A stretch of 64,000 nucleotides of DNA from Pseudomonas frederiksbergensis (lineage in GTDB: Bacteria > Pseudomonadota > Gammaproteobacteria > Pseudomonadales > Pseudomonadaceae), in assembly GCF_035751725.1 (NCBI RefSeq), contig NZ_CP142104.1, positions 4,464,001 to 4,528,000 of the forward strand, in the 5' to 3' direction. The notes below the pieces were generated by a model. It made no database searches. It was not told where the DNA came from and saw only the letters and a program-made list of their open reading frames with translations. A program made the translations under genes and the position numbers. This document shows, in pieces, positions 8,209 through 17,985 of this stretch. Positions within the stretch are counted from its first letter, which is position 1. Each line of letters starts with the position of its first letter.

Positions 8209-8245
8209 TTTACAAACAACCGTGTACGTAAGTATATTTCTTAGC
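8209..8245. promoter_or_regulatory. EmhR/TtgR operator
   Basis: TTTACAAACAACCGTG at 8209-8224 followed by TACGTAAGTATATT forms an imperfect dyad (TTTACAAACA facing TGTACGTAAG). It closely follows the TtgR operator that I recall from P. putida, with its TTTACAAACAACC core and following GTAAGTATATT. It lies between the two divergent genes and overlaps likely promoter hexamers. Confidence 0.8.
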
Positions 8246-8327
8246 ATCCTACTAATTGCTTATCTCGCTCTTTTTTCACCTTCCACTTTCGAGCGCGCCT
8301 GTTACGCGCCTGGACCCGAGGATTTCC

Positions 8328-9485
8328 ATGCAATTCAAGCCAGCTGTTACCGCTCTGGTCACTGCCATCGCCCTGGCATCGCTGCTCAGCGGATGCAAAA
8401 AGGAAGAGGCTGCGCCTGCTGCTCCCCCTCCTCAGGTCGGCGTCGTAACCCTCAAGACCCAACCCTTTACCCTGACCTCCGAACTGCCGGGCCGCACCAG
8501 TGCGTTCCGCGTCGCGGAAGTGCGCCCGCAAGTCAACGGCATCATCCTCAAGCGCCTGTTCAAGGAAGGCGCCGACGTCAAGGCCGGCCAGCAGCTGTAC
8601 CAGATCGACCCCGCCGTCTATGAGGCCAACCTCAAGAGCGCCGAGGCCAACCTGCGTTCCACCAAGTCGATTGCCGATCGCTACAAGCAACTGGTTGACG
8701 AACAGGCTGTGAGCCGCCAGGAGTACGACACCGCCGTGGCCAATCGCCTGGAGTCGGAAGCCAACCTGCAGACTGCGCAGATCAACGTGCGCTACACCAA
8801 GGTCTATGCGCCGATCTCGGGTCGCATCGGCCGTTCTTCGGTGACCGAAGGCGCGCTGGTGAGCAACGGCCAGACCGATGCCATGGCGACCATCCAGCAA
8901 CTGGACCCGATCTACGTCGACGTGACGCAGAGCTCCGTCGAGCTGCTGAACCTGCGTCGCGAACTGGAGAGCGGTCGCTTGCAGAAGGCCGGCGAAAACG
9001 CCGCCACGGTCAAGCTGACCCTCGAAGACGGCAGCCAGTATGCCCATGAGGGCAAGCTGGAATTTTCCGAAGTCTCGGTCGACCCGACCACCGGTTCCGT
9101 GACCCTGCGCGCCGTGTTCCCCAACCCTGACCACACCCTGCTGCCGGGCATGTTCGTCCACGCGCAATTGCAGGCCGGTGTGAACAGCGCGGCGATCCTG
9201 GCACCGCAACAAGGCGTGACCCGCGACCTCAAGGGCTCGCCGACCGCCATGGTCGTCGGTGCCGATAACAAGGTCGAACTGCGTCAGCTCAAGGCCAGCC
9301 GCACCGTCGGTAACCAGTGGCTGATCGAAGACGGTCTCAAGGCCGGTGATCGCCTGATCACCGAAGGGTTGCAGTACGTACGGCCAGGGGTGGAAGTCAA
9401 AGCCACCGAAGCCACCAACGTTGGCGCAAAGAACCCGGCCCCCGCTCAGGCAGCTGACAAAGCCGCCGGCGGCAAAGGGGAGTAA
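8328..9485 (+). CDS. emhA: RND efflux periplasmic adaptor EmhA
   Basis: 385 residues from the ATG at 8328 (GAGG 6 bases before); an upstream extension in frame adds only unlikely sequence across the promoter. It is a lipoprotein: signal peptide with lipobox LLSGC and lipidated Cys23, anchoring it to the inner membrane facing the periplasm. HlyD/AcrA-type layout: lipoyl half PQVNGIILKRLFKEGADVKAGQ (~67-88), a long helical hairpin around residues 100-170, the second lipoyl half YAPISGRIGRSSVTEGALV, then the beta-barrel domain. It joins EmhB to EmhC. First gene of the operon, three bases before emhB. The EmhABC pump exports hydrophobic antibiotics, dyes and polycyclic aromatics. Confidence 0.95.
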   Translation: MQFKPAVTALVTAIALASLLSGCKKEEAAPAAPPPQVGVVTLKTQPFTLTSELPGRTSAFRVAEVRPQVNGIILKRLFKEGADVKAGQQLYQIDPAVYEANLKSAEANLRSTKSIADRYKQLVDEQAVSRQEYDTAVANRLESEANLQTAQINVRYTKVYAPISGRIGRSSVTEGALVSNGQTDAMATIQQLDPIYVDVTQSSVELLNLRRELESGRLQKAGENAATVKLTLEDGSQYAHEGKLEFSEVSVDPTTGSVTLRAVFPNPDHTLLPGMFVHAQLQAGVNSAAILAPQQGVTRDLKGSPTAMVVGADNKVELRQLKASRTVGNQWLIEDGLKAGDRLITEGLQYVRPGVEVKATEATNVGAKNPAPAQAADKAAGGKGE

Positions 9486-9488
9486 ACC

Positions 9489-12400
9489 ATGTCGAAATTT
9501 TTTATCGACCGTCCGATTTTCGCCTGGGTGATCGCCTTGGTGATCATGCTGGTCGGCGCGCTATCGATCCTCAAATTGCCGATCAACCAGTACCCGAGCA
9601 TCGCGCCGCCGGCCATTGCGATCCAAGTGACCTACCCGGGCGCGTCCGCGCAAACCGTGCAGGACACCGTGGTCCAGGTCATCGAGCAGCAGCTCAACGG
9701 CATCGACAACCTGCGTTATGTGTCGTCGGAAAGTAACTCCGACGGCAGCATGACCATCACCGCGACCTTCGAGCAAGGCACCAACTCCGATACCGCGCAG
9801 GTCCAGGTACAGAACAAGCTGAACCTGGCCACACCGCTGTTGCCGCAGGAAGTGCAGCAACAGGGCATCCGCGTGACCAAGTCGGTGAGAAACTTCCTGA
9901 TGGTGATCGGCGTGGTTTCGCGCGATGGCAGCATGACCCGCGAAGACCTGTCCAACTACATCGTGTCCAACATGCAGGACCCGATCTCGCGCACCAAGGG
10001 CGTCGGTGACTTCCAGGTCTTCGGTGCCCAATACGCGATGCGGATCTGGCTCGACCCGGCCAAGTTGAACAAATTCAACCTGACCCCGGTGGACGTGAGC
10101 ACCGCTATTTCGGCGCAGAACGTCCAGGTCGCGTCCGGCCAGCTCGGCGGCCTGCCCGCCCTGCCCGGCCAGCAATTGAACGCGACCATCATCGGCAAGA
10201 CCCGCCTGCAGACCGCCGAGCAATTCAAGGCGATCCTGCTCAAGGTCAACCCGGACGGCTCGCAAGTGCGCGTCGGTGACGTCGCCGATGTGGCTCTGGG
10301 CGGTGAAAACTACAGCATCAACGCCCAGTTCAACGGCGCCCCGGCTTCCGGCCTGGCGGTGCGACTGGCGACCGGTGCCAACGCACTCGACACGGCCAAG
10401 GCCCTGCGCCAGACCGTCGACGATCTCAAGCCGTTCTTCCCGCAAGGCCTGGAAGTGGTTTTCCCGTACGACACCACGCCGGTGGTGAGCGAATCGATCA
10501 AGGGTGTGATTGAAACCCTGATCGAAGCGGTCGCGCTGGTGTTCCTGGTGATGTTCCTCTTCCTGCAGAACTTCCGCGCCACCATCATCACCACGATGAC
10601 GGTGCCGGTGGTACTGCTGGGCACTTTCGGGATCCTGGCCGCGTTCGGCTTCAGCATCAACACCTTGACCATGTTCGGCATGGTGCTCGCCATCGGCTTG
10701 CTGGTGGACGACGCCATCGTCGTGGTGGAAAACGTCGAACGGGTAATGAGCGAAGAAGGCCTGTCGCCCAAGGAAGCCACCAAGAAATCCATGGGCCAGA
10801 TCCAGGGCGCCCTGGTGGGTATTGCCCTGGTGCTTTCGGCGGTATTGCTGCCGATGGCGTTCTTCGGCGGCTCCACCGGTGTGATCTACAAACAGTTCTC
10901 CATCACCATCGTCTCGGCCATGGCCCTGTCGGTACTGGTCGCCCTGATCTTCACCCCGGCCCTGTGCGCCACCATGCTAAAGGCCATTCCCAAAGGCGAG
11001 CATGGCACGCCCAAGCGTGGTTTCTTCGGCTGGTTCAACCGCAACTTCGACCGTGGCGTTCGCAGCTACGAGCGCGGCGTGGGCAACATCCTCAAGCACA
11101 AGGCCCCGTACCTGCTGGCCTACTTGATCATTGTCGTGGGCATGGTCTGGCTGTTTACCCGCATCCCGACCGCGTTCCTGCCGGAAGAAGACCAGGGCGT
11201 GTTGTTTGCCCAGGTGCAGACACCCGCCGGCTCGAGTGCCGAGCGCACCCAGGTGGTGGTGGACAATATGCGAGAGTTCCTGCTGCGCCCGGGCAAGGAC
11301 GGCGGTGAAGGTGACGGCGTGGCCTCGGTGTTTACCGTGACCGGCTTCAACTTCGCCGGTCGTGGCCAAAGCTCCGGCATGGCGTTCATCATGCTAAAGC
11401 CGTGGGACGAGCGAAACGCCGACAACACCGTATTCAAGATTGCCGCCCGCGCCCAACAGCACTTCTTCACCTTCCGCGACGCGATGGTGTTTGCCTTCGC
11501 TCCGCCAGCGGTGATGGAGCTGGGTAACGCCACTGGTTTCGACGTGTTCCTGCAGGACCGCGCCGGCATCGGTCACGACAAGCTGATGGAAGCCCGCAAC
11601 CAGTTCCTGGGCATGGCTTCGCAAAGCAAAGTCCTCGCCCAGGTGCGTCCGAACGGCCTGAACGACGAACCGCAGTACCAGCTGGAAATCGATGACGAGA
11701 AGGCCAGTGCCCTGGGCATTACCCTTTCGGATATCAACAACACCCTGTCGATTGCCCTGGGCAGTAACTATGTGAACGACTTCATCGACCGGGGCCGGGT
11801 GAAGCGCGTCTACGTTCAAGGCCAGCCGGATTCGCGGATGAGTCCCGAGGACTTGAACAAGTGGTACGTACGCAACAGCGCCGGGACCATGGTGCCGTTC
11901 AGCGCCTTTGCCAAAGGCGAATGGACCTACGGTTCGCCGAAACTGGCCCGCTACAACGGCGTGGAGGCGATGGAAGTCCTGGGTGCCCCGGCGCCGGGTT
12001 ATTCCACCGGTGAAGCCATGGCCGAAGTCGAGGCCATCGCCCAGAAGCTGCCGGCCGGTGTCGGCATCTCCTGGACAGGCCTGTCGTATGAGGAACGCCT
12101 GTCGGGTTCCCAGGCCCCTGCCCTGTACGCGCTCTCGCTGCTGATGGTATTCCTCTGCCTGGCGGCGCTGTATGAAAGCTGGTCGATCCCGATCGCGGTC
12201 ATGCTCGTGGTGCCCCTGGGGATCATCGGTGCCCTGCTGGCGACCAGCTTGCGTGGCCTGTCCAATGACGTGTACTTCCAGGTGGGCTTGTTGACAACCA
12301 TCGGCCTGGCGGCAAAAAACGCCATCCTGATCGTCGAGTTCGCCAAGGAACTCCATGAACAAGGCCGGACCCTGGCGGAAGCCGCCATCGAAGCCTGTAG

Positions 12401-12653
12401 GATGCGTCTGCGGCCGATCATCATGACGTCCCTGGCGTTCGTCCTCGGCGTCGTCCCGCTGGCAATTTCCACCGGCGCCGGCTCGGGCAGCCAGCACGCC
12501 ATCGGTACCGGCGTGATTGGCGGTATGCTCACCGCAACCATCCTGGCAATCTTCTGGGTGCCCTTGTTCTTCGTGACCGTGTCGTCGTTGGGTCGTCGCA
12601 AAAATATCGACCAGGACGATACTCCTGAAACTTCCAAAGAGGCTGGCCAATGA
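9489..12653 (+). CDS. emhB: RND efflux transporter EmhB (AcrB/TtgB type)
   Basis: 1054 residues, the usual size for hydrophobe/amphiphile RND pumps. N-terminus [21 protein letters not shown] is the first membrane helix. The proton-relay residues are visible: the pair Asp407-Asp408 in [16 protein letters not shown] (TM4) and a Lys near 940 in [15 protein letters not shown] (TM10). Two large periplasmic loops (roughly residues 30-330 and 560-870) form the trimeric substrate pocket, including GFAGRG-like and PPAVMELG segments. It uses the proton gradient to expel solvents, aromatic hydrocarbons, chloramphenicol and similar compounds. It overlaps emhC by four bases. Confidence 0.96.
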   Translation: MSKFFIDRPIFAWVIALVIMLVGALSILKLPINQYPSIAPPAIAIQVTYPGASAQTVQDTVVQVIEQQLNGIDNLRYVSSESNSDGSMTITATFEQGTNSDTAQVQVQNKLNLATPLLPQEVQQQGIRVTKSVRNFLMVIGVVSRDGSMTREDLSNYIVSNMQDPISRTKGVGDFQVFGAQYAMRIWLDPAKLNKFNLTPVDVSTAISAQNVQVASGQLGGLPALPGQQLNATIIGKTRLQTAEQFKAILLKVNPDGSQVRVGDVADVALGGENYSINAQFNGAPASGLAVRLATGANALDTAKALRQTVDDLKPFFPQGLEVVFPYDTTPVVSESIKGVIETLIEAVALVFLVMFLFLQNFRATIITTMTVPVVLLGTFGILAAFGFSINTLTMFGMVLAIGLLVDDAIVVVENVERVMSEEGLSPKEATKKSMGQIQGALVGIALVLSAVLLPMAFFGGSTGVIYKQFSITIVSAMALSVLVALIFTPALCATMLKAIPKGEHGTPKRGFFGWFNRNFDRGVRSYERGVGNILKHKAPYLLAYLIIVVGMVWLFTRIPTAFLPEEDQGVLFAQVQTPAGSSAERTQVVVDNMREFLLRPGKDGGEGDGVASVFTVTGFNFAGRGQSSGMAFIMLKPWDERNADNTVFKIAARAQQHFFTFRDAMVFAFAPPAVMELGNATGFDVFLQDRAGIGHDKLMEARNQFLGMASQSKVLAQVRPNGLNDEPQYQLEIDDEKASALGITLSDINNTLSIALGSNYVNDFIDRGRVKRVYVQGQPDSRMSPEDLNKWYVRNSAGTMVPFSAFAKGEWTYGSPKLARYNGVEAMEVLGAPAPGYSTGEAMAEVEAIAQKLPAGVGISWTGLSYEERLSGSQAPALYALSLLMVFLCLAALYESWSIPIAVMLVVPLGIIGALLATSLRGLSNDVYFQVGLLTTIGLAAKNAILIVEFAKELHEQGRTLAEAAIEACRMRLRPIIMTSLAFVLGVVPLAISTGAGSGSQHAIGTGVIGGMLTATILAIFWVPLFFVTVSSLGRRKNIDQDDTPETSKEAGQ

Positions 12654-14107
12654 GCAAGTCGCTACTCTCCCTGACCATCGCCGCCGTCGTGCTCAGCGGT
12701 TGCTCGCTGATTCCCGACTACCAGCGGCCCGAAGCACCGGTCGCGGCGCAATACCCGCAAGGCCCGGCCTACGAGTCGGCCAATGCGCCCGGCCAGGCCG
12801 CCGCCGAGCAGGGCTGGAAGCAGTTTTTCCATGACCCTGCGCTGCAACAGCTGATCCAGGTCGCCCTGGAGAACAACCGCGACCTGCGCGTCGCCGCGTT
12901 GAACATCGACGCCTACGCCGCGCAATACCGCATCCAGCGCGCGGACCTGTTCCCGGCGGTCTCGGCCACCGGTTCCGGCAGCCGCCAGCGGGTGCCGGCG
13001 CGGGCTTCGCAAACCGGTGAAGCGGCGATCAGCAGCTCCTACTCGGCAACACTGGGGATCAGCGCGTACGAGCTGGACCTGTTCGGTCGCGTCCGCAGCC
13101 TGAGCGAGCAAGCGTTGCAAAGCTACTTCGCCACCGAAGAAGCCCGCCGCAGCACCCAGATCAGCCTGGTGGCCAACGTCGCCAACGCCTACCTGACCTG
13201 GCAGGCCGACAAGGAACTGCTCAAGTTGACCCAGGAAACCCTGGGCACCTACGAGCAGAGCCTGAAACTGACCTCCCGCAGCGCCGAAGTCGGCGTGGCC
13301 TCGGCCCTGGACCTGAGCCAGGCGCGTACGGCAGTAGAAAACGCCCGCGTGCAACTGGCCCGCTACACCCGCCAGGTGGCACAGGACGAGAACAGCCTGA
13401 CCCTGCTGCTGGGCACCGGCCTGCCGGCCAACCTGAGCACCCAGCCGCTGAGCGATGACCTGCTCAGCGAAGTGCCGGCCGGCCTGCCGTCGGACCTGCT
13501 GCAACGTCGTCCGGACATCCTCCAGGCCGAACGCAACCTGCTTGCCGCCAACGCCAACATCGGCGCCGCGCGGGCCGCGTTCTTCCCGAGCATCAGCCTG
13601 ACGGCCAACGCCGGCACCCTGAGCCCGGACCTGTCCGGCCTGTTCAAGGGCGGCTCGGGCACCTGGACCTTCGCGCCGCAAATCAACCTGCCGATCTTCA
13701 ATGCCGGCAGCCTGCGGGCGAGCCTGGATTACGCCAAGATCCAGAAAGACATCAACGTCGCGCAGTACGAGAAGTCGATTCAGACGGCGTTCCAGGAAGT
13801 CTCCGACGGCCTGGCCGCGCGCCAGACCTACAACGAACAGTTGCAGGCCCAGACCGATTTCGTCGCCGCCAACCAGGACTACTACCGCTTGGCCGAGCGT
13901 CGCTACCGCATCGGTGTCGACAGCAACCTGACCTTCCTCGACGCCCAGCGCCAGTTGTTCAGCGCGCAACAGTCGCTGATCACCGACCGCCTTGCGCAAC
14001 TGACCAGTGAGGTCAATTTGTACAAGGCATTGGGCGGTGGTTGGAATGCCGAGACGGGCAAGAACGAACCGGTGGCGGAGAAAGCGCCACCGATGAAATT
14101 GTTCTGA
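12650..14107 (+). CDS. emhC: Outer-membrane efflux channel EmhC (OprM/TtgC type)
   Basis: 485 residues; the ATG overlaps the emhB TGA (ATGA), indicating coupled translation. It is a lipoprotein with lipobox LSGC (Cys18), then the TolC-like fold: two repeats of the outer-membrane efflux domain (roughly 60-250 and 270-460) made of long helices, with [15 protein letters not shown] and [35 protein letters not shown] segments typical of the NodT/OprM family. It forms the trimeric exit duct for EmhAB. A terminator follows 27 bases after the stop. Confidence 0.95.
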   Translation: MSKSLLSLTIAAVVLSGCSLIPDYQRPEAPVAAQYPQGPAYESANAPGQAAAEQGWKQFFHDPALQQLIQVALENNRDLRVAALNIDAYAAQYRIQRADLFPAVSATGSGSRQRVPARASQTGEAAISSSYSATLGISAYELDLFGRVRSLSEQALQSYFATEEARRSTQISLVANVANAYLTWQADKELLKLTQETLGTYEQSLKLTSRSAEVGVASALDLSQARTAVENARVQLARYTRQVAQDENSLTLLLGTGLPANLSTQPLSDDLLSEVPAGLPSDLLQRRPDILQAERNLLAANANIGAARAAFFPSISLTANAGTLSPDLSGLFKGGSGTWTFAPQINLPIFNAGSLRASLDYAKIQKDINVAQYEKSIQTAFQEVSDGLAARQTYNEQLQAQTDFVAANQDYYRLAERRYRIGVDSNLTFLDAQRQLFSAQQSLITDRLAQLTSEVNLYKALGGGWNAETGKNEPVAEKAPPMKLF

Positions 14108-14134
14108 TTTGATGTCTGAACGTTGAAACACGAA

Positions 14135-14159
14135 GCCCACCGGAAGGTGGGCTTTTTGT
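14135..14159 (+). terminator. Terminator after emhC
   Basis: AAGCCCACC, loop GGAA, GGTGGGCTT, then TTT. The stem is perfect with a tetraloop. It lies between the converging emhC and DUF6124 genes and could work in both directions (the A-rich side is short). Confidence 0.88.
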
Positions 14160-14185
14160 TTGTGTGTGTTTTAACCGCGACTTGG

Positions 14186-14536
14186 TTAACGCGGGTCGAC
14201 GATATCCAGCGCTCGATTGGCCAACAGCTCACTCAAGTCAATCATCTGCACCACGCCGAGCGCGACATGCCGCCGCGAGCCTTCCAGATCGAACGCCAGG
14301 TCGTTGACCATGGCACTGGCTGAGGCCAGGGTTTCGCTGAGATTTGCTAGCAGGCACTCGGTGTCGAGGGTATCGATGACGGTGAAAACTTGAGTTGAGG
14401 TTTTGGGTTTGGGATCAGGGTGGGTGCCCAGATGGTAATCGAGTGCTCGGTCTGCGGCCTCTTGGAGCTTTTCCGGATCGGGGTCGTTGTAGGGGAAGGC
14501 GGATTCTGATGTTGAAGAAGGATGATGTCTTTTCAT
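14186..14536 (-). CDS. DUF6124-family small Pseudomonas protein
   Basis: 116 residues. The pattern EKLQEAADRALDYHL near residue 22, VFTVIDTLDTECLLANLSETLASASAMVNDLAFDLEG in the middle, and a final VVQMIDLSELLANRALD matches the DUF6124 group of short proteins widespread and often multicopy in Pseudomonas. No signal peptide or membrane segment; function unknown. It converges on emhC and lies at the edge of the repeat island, where such genes are common. Confidence 0.75.
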   Translation of the reverse strand: MKRHHPSSTSESAFPYNDPDPEKLQEAADRALDYHLGTHPDPKPKTSTQVFTVIDTLDTECLLANLSETLASASAMVNDLAFDLEGSRRHVALGVVQMIDLSELLANRALDIVDPR

Positions 14537-14728
14537 AGCGGCGCTCCTGTATCAATTGGAGCCCGAAACGTTGGGTCCGGGCGCTGGCGCCTGACGAATT
14601 CGGCGGGCTTGCAGTCCCGCTCGCTGAATGGGCAGCGACACGAACAAGCTAGAGATATCGCTTCCGAGCGGCAACCTTAAAACCTCGTCGGAAAAGTCGT
14701 CGCGTCCGTCAGACCGGCCACAAATCTT

Positions 14729-14750
14729 GTGGGAGCGAGCTTGCTCGCGA
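14729..14750. repeat. REP hairpin
   Basis: GTGGGAGCGAGC-TT-GCTCGCGA, the common P. fluorescens-group REP sequence, directly at the outer border of the long inverted-repeat element. Confidence 0.8.
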
Positions 14751-14752
14751 CG

Positions 14753-15034
14753 CCCTGCTTTTGTTGGCTGGGTATATATCCATTTCTGCGGTAACGGCCG
14801 CTGGCGGTTCCGCCCTTACGGCGGCTCACTTTTTTTCAGACGCCAAAAAAAGTAAGCAAAAAAGGCTTCGCCCCACCACTCGGTGCCTCGCCTAGGCTCG
14901 GCATCCCCGCACTCCGGCCTTGCTCCGTGGGCCGCCGCGAAGGGCCATCCATGGCCCAGCGCGGCTACCTCGGCATCCATGCCGAGGTACCCACTGCGCA
15001 AGACCTACGTGCGGCCATCGTGGTTAATGGGGCG
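14753..15034. repeat. Left arm of a long imperfect inverted repeat
   Basis: From 14771 to 15034 this arm is the imperfect reverse complement of 15320-15583. Its outer 114 bases (14753-14866) also match, nearly base for base, the reverse complement of 15764-15878. It contains nested palindromes: ACGCC-type short stems, GGGCCATccATGGCCC at 14942-14957, and ACCTCGGCAT-CC-ATGCCGAGGT at 14967-14988. Short runs of T and A (CTTTTTTTC, CAAAAAAAG) flank GACGCC. I recall related elements scattered in many Pseudomonas intergenic regions; no protein is encoded. Confidence 0.85.
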
Positions 15035-15040
15035 CCCCAG

Positions 15041-15104
<64 letters not shown>

Positions 15105-15106
<2 letters not shown>

Positions 15107-15152
15107 AGCCAAAGCCAAAGCCAAAGCCAAAGCCAAAGCCAAAGCCAAAGCC
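15105..15152. repeat. Hexanucleotide array (AAAGCC)8
   Basis: Eight exact tandem copies of AAAGCC immediately following the GTCAAG array. Confidence 0.95.
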
Positions 15153-15199
15153 AGGCGGCCAGAGAGCCTGCCTGGTTTTGGTGAGGACCGCATTTCTCC

Positions 15200-15220
15200 T
15201 GTGCGAGCCTGCTCGCGAAG
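15200..15220. repeat. REP half-element inside the island
   Basis: TGTGCGAGCCTGCTCGCGAAG, a shortened REP hairpin between the second and third hexamer arrays. Confidence 0.6.
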
Positions 15221-15256
15221 GTGGTGGCTCAGCCACATAGATCTGCAAGTGCCCCC

Positions 15257-15304
15257 TTGCTCTTGCTCTTGCTCTTGCTCTTGCTCTTGCTCTTGCTCTT
15301 GCTC
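15257..15304. repeat. Hexanucleotide array (TTGCTC)8
   Basis: Eight exact tandem copies of TTGCTC (GAGCAA on the minus strand), just inside the right inverted arm. Confidence 0.95.
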
Positions 15305-15319
15305 TGCTTTTGATCTCGA

Positions 15320-15583
15320 CGCCCCGTTAACCACGATGGCCGAACGCAGGCATTGTGGAGTGGGCATCCCGGCATGGATGCCGGGATAGCCGCGCTGGGC
15401 CATGGATGGCCCTTCGCGGCGGGCCCACGGAGCAATGCCGGAGTGAGGGAACACCTCGCCTAGGCGAGGTGCCGAGTGGTGGGGCAAGCCTTTTTTGCTT
15501 ACTTTTTTTGGCGTCTGAAAAAAAGTGAACCGCCGTAAGGGCGGAACCATAAGTGGCCGTTACCGCAGGAATGGATATGTACC
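15320..15583. repeat. Right arm of the long inverted repeat
   Basis: Imperfect reverse complement of 14771-15034. It carries the equivalent inner hairpin ATCCCGGCAT-GG-ATGCCGGGAT (15366-15387), which differs from the left hairpin at two base pairs but still pairs perfectly. Confidence 0.85.
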
Positions 15584-15615
15584 TGATCAACAACCTTGGG
15601 CGGCCGTAAGATCGC

Positions 15616-15639
15616 TATCGCGAGCAAGCTCGCCACAGG
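15616..15639. repeat. REP hairpin
   Basis: TATCGCGAGCAAGCTCGCCACAGG, inverted relative to the REP at 14729, so the two REPs bracket the inverted-arm element. Confidence 0.7.
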
Positions 15640-15709
15640 AGGTTGGCGTTCAACCGAAACCAGATCGGCAGTCCAGATCCTCGAAAACCGACCCTGCCAG
15701 TTAAAAACT

Positions 15710-15751
15710 GTTACCTATGTGAGTGAACTGATTTGTAACCTATGTGGGTGA
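15710..15751. repeat. Pair of 17-bp direct repeats, possible insertion-sequence end remnant
   Basis: GTTACCTATGTGAGTGA (15710-15726) and GTAACCTATGTGGGTGA (15735-15751) differ at two positions and are 25 bases apart. The TGT(T/A)ACCTATGT core resembles ends of IS481-group elements as I remember them; no transposase is present. Confidence 0.45.
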
Positions 15752-15763
15752 GTCATATCCCCG

Positions 15764-15878
15764 AGCCTTTTTTGCTTACTTTTTTTGGCGTCTGAAAAAA
15801 AGTGAGCCGCCGTAAGGGCGGAACCGCCAGCGGCCGTTACCGCAGAAATGGATATGTACCCAGCCAATAAAAGCAGGG
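15764..15878. repeat. Third, partial copy of the inverted-arm element
   Basis: Nearly exact reverse complement of 14753-14866 (the outer part of the left arm, starting AGCCTTTTTTGCTT and ending AAGCAGGG). It is closer to the left arm than the right arm is, so it and the left arm could also pair. Confidence 0.85.
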
Positions 15879-15896
15879 CCGACCGTCAGGCTGCCT

Positions 15897-15920
15897 TCGC
15901 GAGCAGGCTCGCTCCCACAG
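15897..15920. repeat. REP hairpin upstream of oprD
   Basis: TCGCGAGCAGGCTCGCTCCCACAG, adjoining the third copy of the arm element in the same way the REP at 14729 adjoins the left arm. Confidence 0.75.
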
Positions 15921-15951
15921 GACCCTCATCCAGCCAACTAGTGCTTTTGCC

Positions 15952-15966
15952 GTTCGATAATCGCCC
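15952..15966 (+). promoter_or_regulatory. PcaR-type box upstream of oprD
   Basis: GTTCGATAATCGCCC differs by one base from the 15-base P. putida PcaR site as I recall it (GTTCGATAATCGCAC). It lies 214 bp before the oprD start and on the same strand. The same core occurs before pcaR, pcaK and pcaI in this window. Confidence 0.6.
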
Positions 15967-16179
15967 AAAACCCGCAAACAGCAATTGAACCGATCCCGGG
16001 CCGCCCTTCACCATCGCTCGCACAAAACCAATAACAACAGGTTCGACGCCATGTCCCTACGCCCTGCACCGTCCGGCTGATCCTCGGTCGCTTTAACAAC
16101 CTGGCCCAACTGTACCGTTCGCAACCCAAAAGATGCGGCAACAACTCGCTTCGTCCACTAAAAATAAGAGACAACGCCC

Positions 16180-17433
16180 ATGAAGCCCACACAGCACCTG
16201 TTCCCCAGCCTCATCGCCGTCGCCCTGAGCAGTACCGCCCTGCCCATCATGGCGGCGGAATCGGGGTTTGTCGAAGACGCCAAAGCCACCCTGAACCTGC
16301 GCAACTTCTACATCAACCGCAACTTCACCAATCCGGACAATGCCCAGGGCAAAGCCGAAGAGTGGACCCAGAGTTTCATCCTCGACGCCAAGTCCGGTTT
16401 CACCCAAGGCACCGTCGGTTTCGGCGTGGACGTACTGGGCATGTACTCGGTCAAGCTCGACGGTGGCCGTGGCACTGCAAACACTTCCTTGCTGCCGATC
16501 CATGACGACGGCCGTCCGGCCGATGACTTCGGTCGCCTGGGCGTGGCCCTGAAGGCCAAGGTCTCCAAGACTGAACTGAAGGTCGGCGAGTGGATGCCGG
16601 TGCTGCCGATCCTGCGTTCCGACGATGGTCGTTCCCTGCCCCAGACCTTCCGTGGCGGCCAGGTGACCTCCACCGAAATCAACGGCCTGAGCCTCTACGG
16701 CGGCCAGTTCCGTGGCAACAGCCCGCGTAACGACGCGAGCATGGAAGACATGTCGATGAACGGCCGCGGTGCGTTCACCTCCGACCGTTTCAACTTCGGC
16801 GGCGGCGAATACGCCTTCAACGAAAAACGCACCCAGGTCGGTGTCTGGTACGCGGAACTGTCCGACATCTACCAGCAGCAGTATTTCAACCTGACCCACA
16901 GCCAACCCATGGGCGACTGGACCCTGGGCGCCAACCTCGGTTACTTCACCGGCAAGGAAAACGGCAGCGCCCTGGCCGGCGACCTCGACAACAAAACCGC
17001 CTTCGCCATGCTCTCCGCCAAATACGGTGGCAACACCTTCTACGTCGGCCTGCAGAAAGTCGGCGGCGACGATGCCTGGATGCGCGTCAACGGCACCAGC
17101 GGCGGCACCCTGGCGAACGACAGCTACAACTCCAGCTACGACAACGCCAAGGAAAAATCCTGGCAAGTGCGCCACGACTTCAACTTCGCGGCTGTCGGCG
17201 TGCCGGGCTTGACCCTGATGAACCGCTACATCAGCGGTGACAACGTGCACACCGCCACCGTCGATGATGGCAAGGAATGGGGTCGCGAGAGTGAGCTGGC
17301 CTACACCGTGCAGAGCGGTGTGCTGAAGAGCCTGAATGTGAAGTGGCGTAACTCGACGATGCGTCGGGATTTCAGCACCAATGAGTTCGATGAGAACCGA
17401 TTGATCGTCAGCTATCCAATCAGTTTGCTGTAA
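16180..17433 (+). CDS. OprD-family outer-membrane porin, probably for aromatic acids
   Basis: 417 residues, normal for OprD/Occ porins, with a signal peptide ending near residue 24 (LPIMAAES). Family marks are SGFVEDAKATLNLRNFYINRNF right after the cleavage site, GFGVDVLGMYSVKLD near 85, GEWMPVLPILRSDDGRSLPQTFRGG near 137-160, the acidic/basic pore-loop region SMEDM, and a terminal strand ending in SLL. These 18-strand monomer channels take up basic amino acids or carboxylates. The PcaR-type box upstream and the convergent pca operon argue for protocatechuate, 4-hydroxybenzoate or a related carboxylate as substrate; this is inference, and no BenF/OpdK-level assignment is possible by eye. Confidence 0.88.
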   Translation: MKPTQHLFPSLIAVALSSTALPIMAAESGFVEDAKATLNLRNFYINRNFTNPDNAQGKAEEWTQSFILDAKSGFTQGTVGFGVDVLGMYSVKLDGGRGTANTSLLPIHDDGRPADDFGRLGVALKAKVSKTELKVGEWMPVLPILRSDDGRSLPQTFRGGQVTSTEINGLSLYGGQFRGNSPRNDASMEDMSMNGRGAFTSDRFNFGGGEYAFNEKRTQVGVWYAELSDIYQQQYFNLTHSQPMGDWTLGANLGYFTGKENGSALAGDLDNKTAFAMLSAKYGGNTFYVGLQKVGGDDAWMRVNGTSGGTLANDSYNSSYDNAKEKSWQVRHDFNFAAVGVPGLTLMNRYISGDNVHTATVDDGKEWGRESELAYTVQSGVLKSLNVKWRNSTMRRDFSTNEFDENRLIVSYPISLL

Positions 17434-17481
17434 AGCTGACGTGGTGGGCCAGTCGGCATTGATGTTGGCTTATCTATCGCT

Positions 17482-17567
17482 ATCGCGAGCTTGCTCGCGA
17501 TGACTTTGGCACATCCAATATCATCGCTAACTGGCACACCGCTTTCGCGAGCAGGCTCGCACACAGG
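17482..17567. repeat. Two REP hairpins between convergent oprD and pcaC
   Basis: ATCGCGAGCTTGCTCGCGAT (17482-17501) and TTCGCGAGCAGGCTCGCACA (within 17544-17567). They fill the 149-bp gap between the 3' ends of two converging transcription units. Confidence 0.75.
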
Positions 17568-17582
17568 GATCGGGGAAATGTC

Positions 17583-17975
17583 TTAATCCCGCGATTCGAC
17601 GCCCAGTTCATCCCAGACCGACTCGGCCAGATGGAAAGTGGCATTGGCCGCCGGAATGCCGCAATAAATGGCGCTCTGCATGATCACTTCCTTGATCTCG
17701 CTACGGCTCACGCCATTGTTGGCGGCGGCGCGCAGGTGCAGCTTGAGTTCTTCGTTGCGGTTCATGCCGATCAACATGGCGATGGTGATCAGGCTGCGGG
17801 TATGGCGCGGCAGGCCCGGGCGGGTCCAGATGTCGCCCCAGGCATGGCGGGTGATCATCTCCTGGAATTCACTGTTGAATTCGGTCAGGGCATTGAGGCT
17901 GCGATCGACATGGGCATCGCCCAGCACGGCGCGGCGCACTTGCATGCCTTCGTCGTAACGTTGTTTCTCGTCCAC
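17583..17975 (-). CDS. pcaC: 4-Carboxymuconolactone decarboxylase PcaC
   Basis: 130 residues from a GTG at 17973-17975 (MDEKQRYDEGMQVRRAVLGDAHVD), preceded by GGAG; this matches P. putida PcaC in length and start. It decarboxylates gamma-carboxymuconolactone to 3-oxoadipate enol-lactone, a step of the protocatechuate branch of the beta-ketoadipate pathway, in the cytoplasm. AhpD-like all-helical CMD fold: ITRHAWGDIWTRPGLPRHTRSL (~40-61) and HLRAAANNGVSRSEIKEVIMQ (~79-99). It is the last gene of the pca series, 10 bases after pcaD. Confidence 0.95.
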   Translation of the reverse strand: MDEKQRYDEGMQVRRAVLGDAHVDRSLNALTEFNSEFQEMITRHAWGDIWTRPGLPRHTRSLITIAMLIGMNRNEELKLHLRAAANNGVSRSEIKEVIMQSAIYCGIPAANATFHLAESVWDELGVESRD

Positions 17976-17985
17976 AAAAAACTCC

